Shown here one piece after another: positions 1-7,738 of a stretch of DNA of 15,007 nucleotides. Both the position numbers and the translations under genes were made by a program. The stretch spans positions 1-15,007 of the forward strand of contig DXEO01000035.1 in the NCBI GenBank assembly GCA_019114925.1. Direction: 5' to 3'. This DNA comes from Candidatus Corynebacterium faecipullorum. GTDB taxonomy: Bacteria; Actinomycetota; Actinomycetes; Mycobacteriales; Mycobacteriaceae. Numbering within the stretch: position 1 is the stretch's first letter; each line of letters opens with the position of its first letter. The notes under the pieces are model-generated. The model was not told where the DNA came from and ran no database searches. It saw nothing but the letters and a program-made list of their open reading frames with translations.

Positions 1-75
1 GCACAACAACAAACCAAAGCCAAGGACGCGGACAACACCGACACTAATGCCGGCACCGACGACATCCCCTTCTAA
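1..75 (+). CDS. ssb: C-terminal end of a single-strand DNA-binding protein (partial)
   Basis: The frame starting at base 1 is open to a TAA at 73-75 and gives 24 residues, rich in D, T and N and ending GTDDIPF. An acidic tail ending in (D)DIPF is the hallmark of bacterial SSB, where it is the docking site for RecO, PriA, exonuclease I and other partners. The OB-fold lies upstream of the window, so the identification rests on this tail alone. The gene is followed directly by a palindromic repeat and an HNH-endonuclease remnant rather than by rpsR/rplI, the usual neighbours of the chromosomal ssb. This suggests an accessory (plasmid, phage or island) copy, but that is an inference. Confidence 0.6.
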   Translation, partial: AQQQTKAKDADNTDTNAGTDDIPF

Positions 76-79
76 ACAC

Positions 80-102
80 CCACCGTCGTTTCAAACGACG
101 AC
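80..102. repeat. Palindromic repeat, copy 1
   Basis: Core CGTCGTTTCAAACGACG: eight bases pair with their complement around a single central base. Together with flanking CCAC and AC it forms a 23-bp unit repeated exactly at 154-176. It starts 4 bp after the SSB stop codon. There is no run of T after it, so it is not an obvious intrinsic terminator. Confidence 0.75.
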
Positions 103-153
103 ACCTGGCCAAGGAGACTGAAAGGAAAAGAAACCCAGAGACCAGGACCACAA

Positions 154-176
154 CCACCGTCGTTTCAAACGACGAC
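154..176. repeat. Palindromic repeat, copy 2
   Basis: Exact 23-bp copy of 80-102, starting 74 bp further on. It abuts the point where recognisable HNH-endonuclease coding sequence begins (codon TGC at 177), and is read in the HNH frame as VVSNDD, which does not look like the family sequence expected there. Confidence 0.75.
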
Positions 177-434
177 TGCACCGCCTGGGAATGCCAGTTC
201 GACCACCGCATCGCCTACGGCCTCGGCAGCACGACAACAGCGAGCAACCTCTACTGCCTTTGCCAGAAGCACCATAATGTGAAAACCGATCGCAGGGCGT
301 TCTACCTGGTAGACCCCACCACCGGCGACGTGGTCTGGCTCTTTTCCGATGGCACCTACGCGCTGGGGCCAGGCCCTTCTGCTGAATACGGCTGGCTCAG
401 CTCGTCGTCTGAAACGACGAATGCGGATCGCTAG
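174..434 (+). pseudogene. Remnant of an HNH endonuclease (13E12/DUF222 type), 3' end only
   Basis: The frame ends at TAG 432-434 and encodes about 86 residues. It contains a convincing HNH core: CQFDH, then SNLYCLCQKHHNVKTD, then DPTTGDVVWLFSDGTY, as in the C-terminal nuclease domain of actinobacterial DUF222/HNH proteins. The DxH histidine, the central Asn and the terminal HH pair are present. The frame is open back to base 48 (stop TAA 45-47) but has no ATG, GTG or TTG start. The translated sequence before residue CTAWEC is low-complexity (TTTT, then the palindrome), and the large N-terminal DUF222 domain is absent. I read it as a decayed fragment joined to foreign sequence at about 174. 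Expression as a small protein from an unusual start cannot be excluded. Confidence 0.7.
402..420. repeat. Palindromic repeat, copy 3 (inverted, diverged)
   Basis: TCGTCGTCTGAAACGACGA. Its core is the reverse complement of the unit at 80-102 and 154-176 with one mismatch, so it lies in inverted orientation at the 3' end of the HNH remnant, 12 bp before the stop codon. It is read in frame as SSSETTN. Confidence 0.6.
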
Positions 435-487
435 CAGTCAGGAGACTCAAGCTGCCTCGGGGCTCAAGTGGGGGTCGTTGGCGTTAG

Positions 488-1793
488 TTACTGCCAGGAG
501 GGGAGTGAAGCGGCGGGCTGGACCTCTTTGAGGCGATTCCGCTTGGAGGCAAAAATCACGCCTGCGCCCGTGATGATTGCTGCGGCAACAAGATAATACG
601 CCGGGGCGAGCTGGTTGTCTGTTTTGTCAATAAGCCAGGTGGCAATCATGGGTGCGGTACCGCCGAAGACAGCGTTTGCCGTGTTGAAGGTGAGCGCAAA
701 GCCAGAAAGGCGAACATGGGTGGGGAACTGTTCGGAGAGGAAGGAAGGGAGGACGCCGTCGTTAAGCGCGAGCACACCGCCGAGGCAGACTTGGATGGTG
801 ATGACGAGGAAAATGCCGGCGCCGTCGAGAAGCATGAATGCAGGGACGATGAAGAGTCCCATGAAAAGTGCAGCACACAGGGTGGCCCAGACGGTCCGAT
901 AGCAGGCCTGTGAGAAGCGCGAAGCCCACATAGAACGCGGAAGCGACCGATGACGCAATAAAGGCAGGTGTCTCCGCCATGCCCAGCTCCTGGGAGAGGT
1001 AGGTCGGCAGGTAAGTCAGGATGACATAGAAACCAATGGCGTTGAGAACTGCGCCCGAGAAGGCGATTGCCAGGGCCTTGGGGTATTTGATGACCTCGCG
1101 AAGAGGGGATTCTTCCGTGTCATCTTGATTCTCAAAGCGAGAAGACTCATCGGCGTTGCGGCGAATCCACAGTCCGTAAAGGCCCAGAGGTAGTGCGATG
1201 AGGAAGGGGACGCGCCAACCCCAAGAAATGAGAGCATTGTCGTCGAGTACGCCGGTGAGTAAAGCCGCAATGAGGGAACCCAATAGCAGGCCGGATGCTG
1301 TGGCGGAAGGGACGATTGCGGCGTAGATGCCCCGCTTATGTGTCGGCGCGATTTCTGCGAGGTGCGTGGCTGCGCCGGCATACTCGCCGGCCGCGGAGAA
1401 ACCTTGGACCATGCGTGAAAGCAGAAGCAGCAGGGTGGCGGCGAATCCGATGGTTTCATAGCTGGGGAGGAAGCCGATCACGGCTGTCGCCAGCGACATC
1501 ATCGTGATCGATACCGTCAGGGTTTGGATTCGTCCGTGTTTGTCACCAAAGTGTCCCCACACAATTCCGCCGAGCGGGCGAACGAGGAAGGAAAGAGCAA
1601 AGAGCGCGAATGTCATGATGAGCGCGCGGCGCCCTTCCATCTCCGGGAAGAAGACCCGGGAGATAATGGCCGACATATAAATGTAGGCCGCATAGTCGAA
1701 CCATTCGATGAATATTCCTATGAAGGAGGCCTTGATGGCGCTGCGGTGTTGTGTGGAATCGGGGTCTGGTGGTGCTTGGGTTGACGTGGACAT
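488..1793 (-). pseudogene. MHS-family MFS transporter (ProP/KgtP/ShiA-like), frameshifted
   Basis: Two adjacent minus-strand frames make one transporter of the metabolite:H+ symporter family, a group moving small osmolytes or organic acids across the cytoplasmic membrane. The N-terminal part (from ATG at 1793, preceded by GGTGGA; an ATG at 1805 is possible) has EWFDYAAY, the loop 2-3 motif WGHFGDKHGR and RMVQGFSAAGEYAGAATHLAE, all typical of the family. The C-terminal part (to TAA 488-490) continues with RTVWATLCAALF and the last helices. The frames switch at about 884-897. The expected sequence SDRLGRRTVWAT is restored exactly if a second copy of a 17-bp unit is added, which gives 440 codons, a normal length. 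As written, the first frame stops at 762 after an unrelated tail. The gene follows the symporter gene on the same strand and may share its transcript. Substrate cannot be told. A sequencing or assembly error is the alternative to a true pseudogene. Confidence 0.85.
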
Positions 1794-1839
1794 AGTTTCC
1801 ACCATAAAGAAACTAGGTGTGCCCCACGTCACTTATTTT

Positions 1840-3192
1840 CTAAGCGTTCACGCTTTCTCGGTCGTTGTCCTCAGCGTTCATGATGTCATTGACGCCACCC
1901 TCGGCAGCATCCCAGGTTGCTTGGTCTTGGATGCCGGCGCGCTTGGCGACGATCGTGGCGCACAGGGCCTGACCAGTAACATTGACGGCGGTGCGTCCCA
2001 TATCAATGATGGGTTCGATGGCAAGCAAGAGACCGACGCCTGCCAGCGGGAGGCCCAGCGTGGAGAGCGTTAGCGTCAACATGACGGTGGCGCCAGTCGT
2101 GCCGGCAGTAGCTGCGGAACCAATGACGGAAACGAAGATGATGAGAAGGTACTGGGTCAGGGAAAGGTCAATTCCGTAGAACTGGGCGATGAAAATCGCG
2201 GCGATGGCCGGATAGACGGAAGCGCAGCCGTCCATCTTGGTGGTAGCGCCGAGCGGGATGGCAAAGGAGGCGTATTCGCGCGGCACGCCCATGGCCCTCT
2301 CCGTAAATCGCTGGGTGACGGGCATGACTCCCATGGAGGAACGGGTGACGAAGCCGAGGGAGAAGACTGGCCACACGCGCTTGTAGAAGCCGATGACTGG
2401 AATGCGGTTGAACGCGAGGACGGCGGGGTAGACCACGACAATGACGAGGGCTAGGCCGATATACATCGCGAGGACGAACTTGCCCAAGGAGCTAAGCGCA
2501 TCCCAGCCATAGGTGGCCACGGCTTTACCGATGAGGGCGGCGGTGCCAATCGGGGCGAGGCGGATGATCCACCACAGGACCACCTGAATGACCTTGAGGA
2601 AGGACTCGGTAAAGCGCAGGAAAGGATTGGCTGCCTTGCCAGCCTTGACCGCGGCGATGCCCAGGGCCAAGGAAATAACGAGGAGTTGAAGGGCACCGAA
2701 GCTGAGGGAGACCTCGCCGTCGCTAAGCGAAGCCTTGAGCCCAAAGAAGTTAGAGGGGACGAGCTGCTGGAGGAATGCGGTCCAAGAGCCAACGTTGGAA
2801 GGGTCGGCGGCGGTGGAGGCGTCGACAGTCGTGCCTACGCCTGGCTTCATCACGAGGGCAACGAGAATTCCAGCCAAGACGGAGAAGAATGCCGTGATGG
2901 CAAACCATACAAGGGTAGAGATTGCCAGCGAGGCGGCGTTAGCCACCTTGCGTAGGTTGGCAACCGAGGTGACGACAGCCGCGAAGATGAGCGGCGGGAC
3001 CATCACCTTGAGCAATTGGACGTACGCGCCGCCGACGCCGGACAGGGTGTCGGAGAGCCACTCGGACTCCATGCCGGAGGCGATGAAGCCGAGGATAAGG
3101 CCGATGATGAGGCCGGCGATGACCTGGGCGCCAAAGCCGGTGGCCCAAGAGGGCAGCGTGCGCGAGGATGCGCGGGAGGAAGTGTCGGACAC
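1840..3192 (-). CDS. Dicarboxylate/amino acid:cation symporter (DAACS family)
   Basis: A 450-residue polytopic membrane protein of the GltP/DctA/SstT family, which imports acidic amino acids or C4-dicarboxylates with protons or sodium. The two re-entrant hairpins and TM7-TM8 are clear: TRSSMGVMPV (283-292, HP1), ATTKMDG (316-322, TM7), GSAATAGTTGA (358-368, HP2) and IIDMGRTAVNVTGQ (395-408, TM8). D397, R400, T401 and N404 match the substrate-binding residues of GltPh. Two cation-site positions are changed: Lys319 replaces the NMDG asparagine and Gln408 replaces the Asp that follows the VTG of TM8. The start is GTG 3192-3190, with AGAAGGA seven bases upstream. The tail is acidic. The gene lies 117 bp from the lipoate ligase, has its own promoter region, and precedes the broken MHS transporter. 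Substrate (glutamate, succinate or another) is not decided by the sequence. Confidence 0.9.
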   Translation of the reverse strand: MSDTSSRASSRTLPSWATGFGAQVIAGLIIGLILGFIASGMESEWLSDTLSGVGGAYVQLLKVMVPPLIFAAVVTSVANLRKVANAASLAISTLVWFAITAFFSVLAGILVALVMKPGVGTTVDASTAADPSNVGSWTAFLQQLVPSNFFGLKASLSDGEVSLSFGALQLLVISLALGIAAVKAGKAANPFLRFTESFLKVIQVVLWWIIRLAPIGTAALIGKAVATYGWDALSSLGKFVLAMYIGLALVIVVVYPAVLAFNRIPVIGFYKRVWPVFSLGFVTRSSMGVMPVTQRFTERAMGVPREYASFAIPLGATTKMDGCASVYPAIAAIFIAQFYGIDLSLTQYLLIIFVSVIGSAATAGTTGATVMLTLTLSTLGLPLAGVGLLLAIEPIIDMGRTAVNVTGQALCATIVAKRAGIQDQATWDAAEGGVNDIMNAEDNDRESVNA

Positions 3193-3213
3193 GAGATTTT
3201 CCTTCTAGACAGT

Positions 3214-3263
3214 GTTGTATAGAAATGGACCAAATGGTTCGGTAAAGTTGTACCGATCGGTTC
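3214..3263 (-). promoter_or_regulatory. Putative promoter and paired operator of the symporter gene
   Basis: On the minus strand TATACA (3221-3216) makes a plausible -10 box; no good -35 is visible. Just upstream are two similar 15-bp sites in direct repeat 23 bp apart: TGGACCAAATGGTTC (3226-3240) and TGTACCGATCGGTTC (3249-3263), read on the plus strand. Each has ACC/GGT half sites, and the second contains the perfect palindrome ACCGATCGGT. The near-two-turn spacing and position next to the -10 suggest binding of a dimeric regulator. The regulator is unknown. Confidence 0.4.
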
Positions 3264-3309
3264 ACAAGAACTTATAACACCGTACGCTGCCCAGAAATTC
3301 CCCCGCAAA

Positions 3310-4380
3310 TTATGGGATGCGCTTGGTCCACTCTTCGTTGAGGAACTTGGTGTCGACGAGGCGGCGGGCGGCTGCTAGGGAGTCGTCGGAAAGCTCGGCG
3401 TCGACGGCGCCGTAGCGGGTGGCGAACTCGGCAGCCATGGTTTCGATGATCTCCTCGCGGGGCACGCCGGTTTGGCGGCGCAGCGGGTCCACACGTTTCT
3501 TTGCGCTGGCCAGGCCCTTGGAGGAAACCTTGACCTTGCCGATGCGCAAGACTTCCATCATCTTGTCCGCATCGATGTCATAGCTCATCGTGGTGTGGTG
3601 GAGCACCGCACCCTTGCGGCGCTTTTGCGCGGCGCCGCCAATCTTGCCGCCGTCCGAGGTGATGTCATTAATCGGCACGTACCACGCGTTGACGCCAAGC
3701 TTGCCAAGTGCTGCGAGTACCCACTGGTCCAGGTACTCGTAGCTGGCCTCGTAGGAATAACCGGCCACGAGCGAGTCGGGGGCGTACAGGGAATAGGTCA
3801 CACAGTTTCCGCCCTCCATGAACATTGCGCCACCACCGGAGATTCGGCGTACTGGAATGATGCCGTGCTTGTCGACGCCCTCCTGGTCCAGCTCGTTGGC
3901 ATAGGACTGGTAGGAACCGAAGACAACGGCGCGGTCGTCCCATTCCCAGAAGCGGAGTGTGGGCCCGCGCTTTCCTTCCGCGACTTCGTTGAGGAGGACC
4001 TCGTCAAGTGCAACGTTTACTGGGGTGGGCAGAACCCCTGGGCGCAGGATTTCCCAGCTGTGGTCGGTGAAGTCGGTGCCGCCAGACAGCGCTCGCTTGA
4101 CCGTAACCGCTAGGTGGTGGGTGTCGAAGCCGTGGAGGGCCACGGAGGAATCGATTGGCGCAAGGGCGGCATCGAGGCGGGATTGGATGTCCTCGGTGCT
4201 TGTGGCAGTAGTGATGCCAACCAGCGCTGGGGCTAGTGCCTCGTAGGCTTCCTCCGGTTCGAGGAAGAAATCGCCGGAGACTTTGGCAGCGGTAACGGTG
4301 CTGTCGGCGTCAATATTGAGATCGACGACGAGTAGTTTGCCGCCGGGGACTTTGAGCTCGAAGTGTTCAGTTTGGTTCAT
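3310..4380 (-). CDS. lplA: Lipoate-protein ligase family protein with N-terminal accessory domain
   Basis: Biotin/lipoate ligase-fold enzyme that would activate free lipoate (or octanoate) with ATP and attach it to lysines of lipoyl domains of 2-oxoacid dehydrogenases and the glycine-cleavage H protein in the cytoplasm. From the ATG at 4380 it has 356 residues. About residues 5-95 (VPGGKLLVVDLNID, AAKVSGDFFLEPEE) resemble the small accessory domain that sits at the C-terminus of E. coli LplA. The catalytic domain follows, with RRISGGGAMF (about 178-187) and the nucleotide/lipoyl-AMP Lys motif GGKIGGAAQ (about 244-252). A reversed domain order is known for Streptomyces coelicolor Lpl. An upstream ATG at 4431 would add 17 residues unlike the family; neither start has a clear Shine-Dalgarno. 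It diverges from fdhA. Octanoyltransferase activity is the main alternative. Confidence 0.85.
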   Translation of the reverse strand: MNQTEHFELKVPGGKLLVVDLNIDADSTVTAAKVSGDFFLEPEEAYEALAPALVGITTATSTEDIQSRLDAALAPIDSSVALHGFDTHHLAVTVKRALSGGTDFTDHSWEILRPGVLPTPVNVALDEVLLNEVAEGKRGPTLRFWEWDDRAVVFGSYQSYANELDQEGVDKHGIIPVRRISGGGAMFMEGGNCVTYSLYAPDSLVAGYSYEASYEYLDQWVLAALGKLGVNAWYVPINDITSDGGKIGGAAQKRRKGAVLHHTTMSYDIDADKMMEVLRIGKVKVSSKGLASAKKRVDPLRRQTGVPREEIIETMAAEFATRYGAVDAELSDDSLAAARRLVDTKFLNEEWTKRIP

Positions 4381-4456
4381 GGTGTTCAGGGTACTCAGTA
4401 GTGTTGAGTTCTTCGGATGGCTGGAAAACATCTAAGAGAGCCAGTAGGTTTAAGGC
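4381..4456. promoter_or_regulatory. Divergent lplA/fdhA intergenic region with a candidate leaderless promoter for fdhA
   Basis: The 76 bp between the two divergent starts contain TAGGTT at 4445-4450, a match to the corynebacterial -10 pattern TANNNT. It is followed by six bases and then the fdhA ATG. No Shine-Dalgarno lies at normal distance (AAGG at 4452-4455 is too close). Transcription would thus begin at or next to the ATG, giving a leaderless mRNA. TTGAGT at about 4403 is a possible -35 but is spaced too far. No operator is obvious. Confidence 0.3.
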
Positions 4457-7400
4457 ATGTCACGTTTTAGCCCACTGAACTGGCCCGTCGTACGCCAGAT
4501 CCGCAACAAGGATGCCTTCGGCCGCGACGTGTCCACACAGTCGGCTAAGAGCGAAGACTTGCGCGGACGAACCGTTGACGCGGATCGCGTCGTCCAGTCG
4601 GTCTGCCCCTACTGCGCGGTGGGTTGTTCTCAGCGCGTTTATGTCAAGGATGACCGGGTCATCCAAATCGAGGGCGACCCGGATTCCCCGATCTCCCGCG
4701 GCCGCCTGTGCCCCAAGGGCTCTGCGTCTGAGCAGCTCATTAATTCCTCGACCCGCATCACGACGATCAAGTACCGAGCGCCCTATGCCACCGAGTGGCA
4801 GGAGCTCGACGAAGAAACCGCGATGGATATGATCGCGGACCGCTTCGTGGAGGCACGCGCGAGGCACTGGGAGGACGTCGATAAGCACGGGCGTCGTCTC
4901 AACCGCACCATGGGCATCGCAGGTCTGGGTGGTGCGACGCTAGATAATGAGGAGAACTACCTCATTAAGAAACTGTTTACCGCCACCGGCGCTATTCAGG
5001 TGGAGAACCAGGCGCGCATATGACACTCCGCCACTGTTCCTAGTCTAGGAACATCGTTTGGCCGCGGCGGCGCAACCCAACCGCTGCAGGATATGGCGAA
5101 TGCGGACTGCATCGTCATCGAGGGTTCTAATATGGCGGAATGCCACCCGGTGGGTTTCCAGTGGGTAGTCGAAGCCAAGAAGCGTGGTGCACGCATTATC
5201 CACGTCGATCCGCGCTACACGCGTACGTCTGCCTTTGCGAACCGTCACATCGGCATTCGCGGTGGTACCGACGTGGTGTTGCTCGGCGCGATTATCAAGT
5301 ACGTGCTCGATAATGATCTGTACTTCCGCGATTACGTGGTGAATTACACCAACGCGGCGTCGATTATTTCGCCGGACTTTAAGGACACCGAGGACCTAGA
5401 AGGCCTGTTCTCTGGATATGACGCGGAGAAGGGCAAGTACGTCACAGACTCGTGGCAGTACGTGCAAAAGCCTGAGGGCTCCTCGTGGAACGTAGAGAAA
5501 GACATGACACTGGAGGATCCGAACACGGTCTTTCAGATTCTCAAGCGCCACTACTCGCGCTACACCCCGGAGATGGTGGAGGAGACCTGTGGCATTTCGC
5601 CGGAGGACTTCTATTACCTGGCGGACTCCATTGCGCAGAACTCCACCCCGGAGCGCACCACGTGCTTCGCCTATGCACTGGGCTTTACACAGCACACCCT
5701 GGGCGCACAGTTCATCCGCACCGCGGCTATCCTGCAGTTGCTCATGGGCAATGTGGGCCGCCCTGGCTCGGGCATCATGGCCTTGCGTGGGCACGCCTCG
5801 ATTCAAGGATCGACTGATATTCCGACTCTCTTCAACTCGCTTCCGGGCTACCTGCCCATGCCGCACGTGGATCAGGAGACCTGGGCGGACTACCTGGATT
5901 CCTTCCGGCAGGAAGACCAGAAGGGCTTCTGGCAATTGGGTGAGAACTACGCGGTCTCGCTCATGAAGTCCTATTGGGGCGACGCTGCCACCGAGGAAAA
6001 CAATTGGGGCTTTGACCTCATGCCGCGCCTGTCTGGCGCGCACTCGACCTATGAGACCTTGCTCGCCATGCTGCGCAAGGAAGTGGAGGGCTACTTCGTC
6101 TTCGGTCAGAACCCGGCGGTGGCGCAGTCCAACGGCGGCATGCAGCGCCGCGGACTCGCCTCGCTGAAGTGGCTAGTCGTGCGCGATTTCCAAGAGATTG
6201 AAACGGCAAGTTTCTGGAAGGACTCGCCGGAAGTCAAGAACGGCGAGCTCAAGACCGAGGAGATTGCCACCGAGGTTTTCCTCATGCCGGCGGCAACGCA
6301 CGTGGAGAAATCCGGAACCTTCACCCAGACTCAGCGCATGGTGCAGTGGCGCTTTCAGGCGACTCCGCCGCCGGGCCAGGCCCGCAGCGAGGCGTGGTTC
6401 TTCTACCACTTGGGTAAGAAGATTAGGGAGCGCTTGGCGGATTCGACCGACCCGCGCGACTGGCCGATTAAGTCCGTGACGTGGGACTACACCGAAGATG
6501 AGCACGGCGATCCCAGCTCGGATGAGATCTTGCGTGAGATCAACGGCTACTACCTCGACGGGCCGAAGAAGGGCGAATTGCTGCCGAGTTTCACGGAGAT
6601 GCGCGCCGATGGTTCCACCTCCGGTGGCTGCTGGATCTACACCGGTGTGTATAAGGATGGCATCAACCACGCCGCGAAGAAGGTCCCGGGCTCGGAACAG
6701 AACGAAGTAGCACTCGAGTGGGGCTGGGTCTGGCCGGCCAACCGTCGCATCCTGTACAACCGCGCCTCCGCCAAGCCGGACGGCACTCCGTGGTCGGAGC
6801 GCAAGAAGTACATCTGGTGGGATGAGGACCAGAGTAAGTGGGTTGGTGACGATGTCCCGGACTTCCCGGTGACGAAGCGCCCGGACTATGTCGCTCCTGT
6901 CGACGCCGTCGGCCCCGATGCCCTCGACGGCGATGATCCCTTCATCATGCAGCCGGATGGTCTGGGCTGGCTGTTCGCGCCGAAGGGACTGTCCGACGGA
7001 CCGCTGCCGACACACTACGAGCCGCAGGAATCGCCGGTGCACAATGCGCTGTACAAGCAGCAGCAGTCACCGACGCGCCTGACTATCAAGCGCGCGGACA
7101 ACCTTTCCCGCCCCGAGCCGGGGGAGCGGGGCGAGGATGTGTTCCCGTTTGTCTTCTCTACCTACCGTCTGACGGAGATGTACACCTCCGGTGCGATGTC
7201 GCGCCGCTTGCCTTACTTGGCGGAGCTGCAGCCGGGCTTGTTCTGCGAGGTGGACAAGAAGCTGGCGGCCAAGCGTGGACTTGTCAACGGCGAGTGGGCT
7301 ACCATCGTGTCACCGCGCGGTGTCATCGAGGCTCAAGTGCTGGTGACGGACCGCATGGAGATGCTCACCATCAATGGTGAGGACTTCCACCAGATCGGCC

Positions 7401-7729
7401 TGCCCTTCCACTACGGAGAATCAGAGACCACCGAGGTAGCCGGCGACGGCGCCAATGATTTGTTGGGCCTGACCTTAGAGCCGAACGTGTTCATCCAGAA
7501 CTCCAAGGTGGGCGCCTGCGATATTCAGCCAGGCCGCCGCCCGCGGGGCGAGGCACGAGTGCAACTCTTGCACGAGTACCAAGAGCGGGCGCACCTCACC
7601 GTCGACTCCGGCAACCGGCTCCTCGATGTCTCAGATGCTTTCAGCACCGAGAGCGACGCTTCTGAGGAGAACACCGGCGATGATGCCACCGCAGGCAATG
7701 TGGCGGACTATGAAGGCAAAGAAGGCTAA
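4457..7729 (+). CDS. fdhA: Formate dehydrogenase catalytic (alpha) subunit, selenoprotein with Sec at codon 189 (TGA 5021-5023)
   Basis: FdnG/FdoG-like molybdopterin oxidoreductase that oxidises formate to CO2 at a Mo/W-bis-MGD centre. The [4Fe-4S] site is C50-x2-C53-x3-C57-x27-C85, followed by PKG. The frame then meets TGA at 5021-5023 in the context VENQARI-U-HSATVPSLGTSFGRG, exactly where this family has Sec followed by His. The same frame continues without a stop to TAA 7727-7729, giving 1090 residues, so this is readthrough and not a broken gene. The molydopterin-binding C-terminal domain (VFSTYRLTEMYTSGAMSRR, then ANDLLG, NSKVGACDI) is intact. The last 35 or so residues are an acidic tail. 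The N-terminus lacks a twin-arginine signal, unlike E. coli FdnG. First gene of the operon with fdhB (9-nt gap) and nrfD. An ATG at 5093 is not the true start. A sel locus and SECIS are present in the window. Confidence 0.95.
5021..5053 (+). promoter_or_regulatory. Selenocysteine UGA codon and bacterial SECIS hairpin in fdhA
   Basis: UGA at 5021-5023 is followed by 11 nt and then by an 8-bp perfect stem, TGTTCCTA (5035-5042) with TAGGAACA (5046-5053), closed by the loop GTC (5043-5045). The position matches that of the apical stem in E. coli fdhF, and the GU in the loop matches the dinucleotide contacted by SelB there. The bulged U of the E. coli element is not evident. The stem is within coding sequence (residues T-V-P-S-L-G-T). 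Confidence 0.85.
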
Positions 7730-7738
7730 GGAGGACTA

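Noticed and set aside
80..176. Two direct repeats with a 51-bp gap, resembling a minimal CRISPR array
   Set aside because: Only two exact copies, a fully palindromic 17-bp core, a spacer of unusual length and a third copy in inverted orientation; no cas genes in the window.
349..531. Small plus-strand open frame across the HNH stop region
   Set aside because: Low-complexity Arg/Ala-rich translation out of frame with the HNH remnant and overlapping the transporter's 3' end; no family resemblance.
1842..1855. AAGCG-TTCA-CGCTT hairpin at the end of the symporter gene as a terminator
   Set aside because: Only a 5-bp stem, overlapping the stop codon, and not followed by a T run on the minus strand.
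3472..4113. 213-codon plus-strand frame opposite the lipoate ligase
   Set aside because: Antisense to conserved catalytic motifs, with no recognisable domain or ribosome-binding site.
5396..7042. Long minus-strand open frames (215 and 289 codons) opposite fdhA
   Set aside because: Arg/Ala/Leu-rich translations without motifs, lying antisense to strongly conserved fdhA coding sequence; expected shadows in GC-rich DNA.
5093..7729. A separate 878-aa molybdopterin oxidoreductase starting at ATG 5093
   Set aside because: It lacks the [4Fe-4S] domain, no ribosome-binding site precedes it, and the upstream in-frame sequence after the TGA is conserved FdhA sequence; it is the 3' part of the selenoprotein gene.
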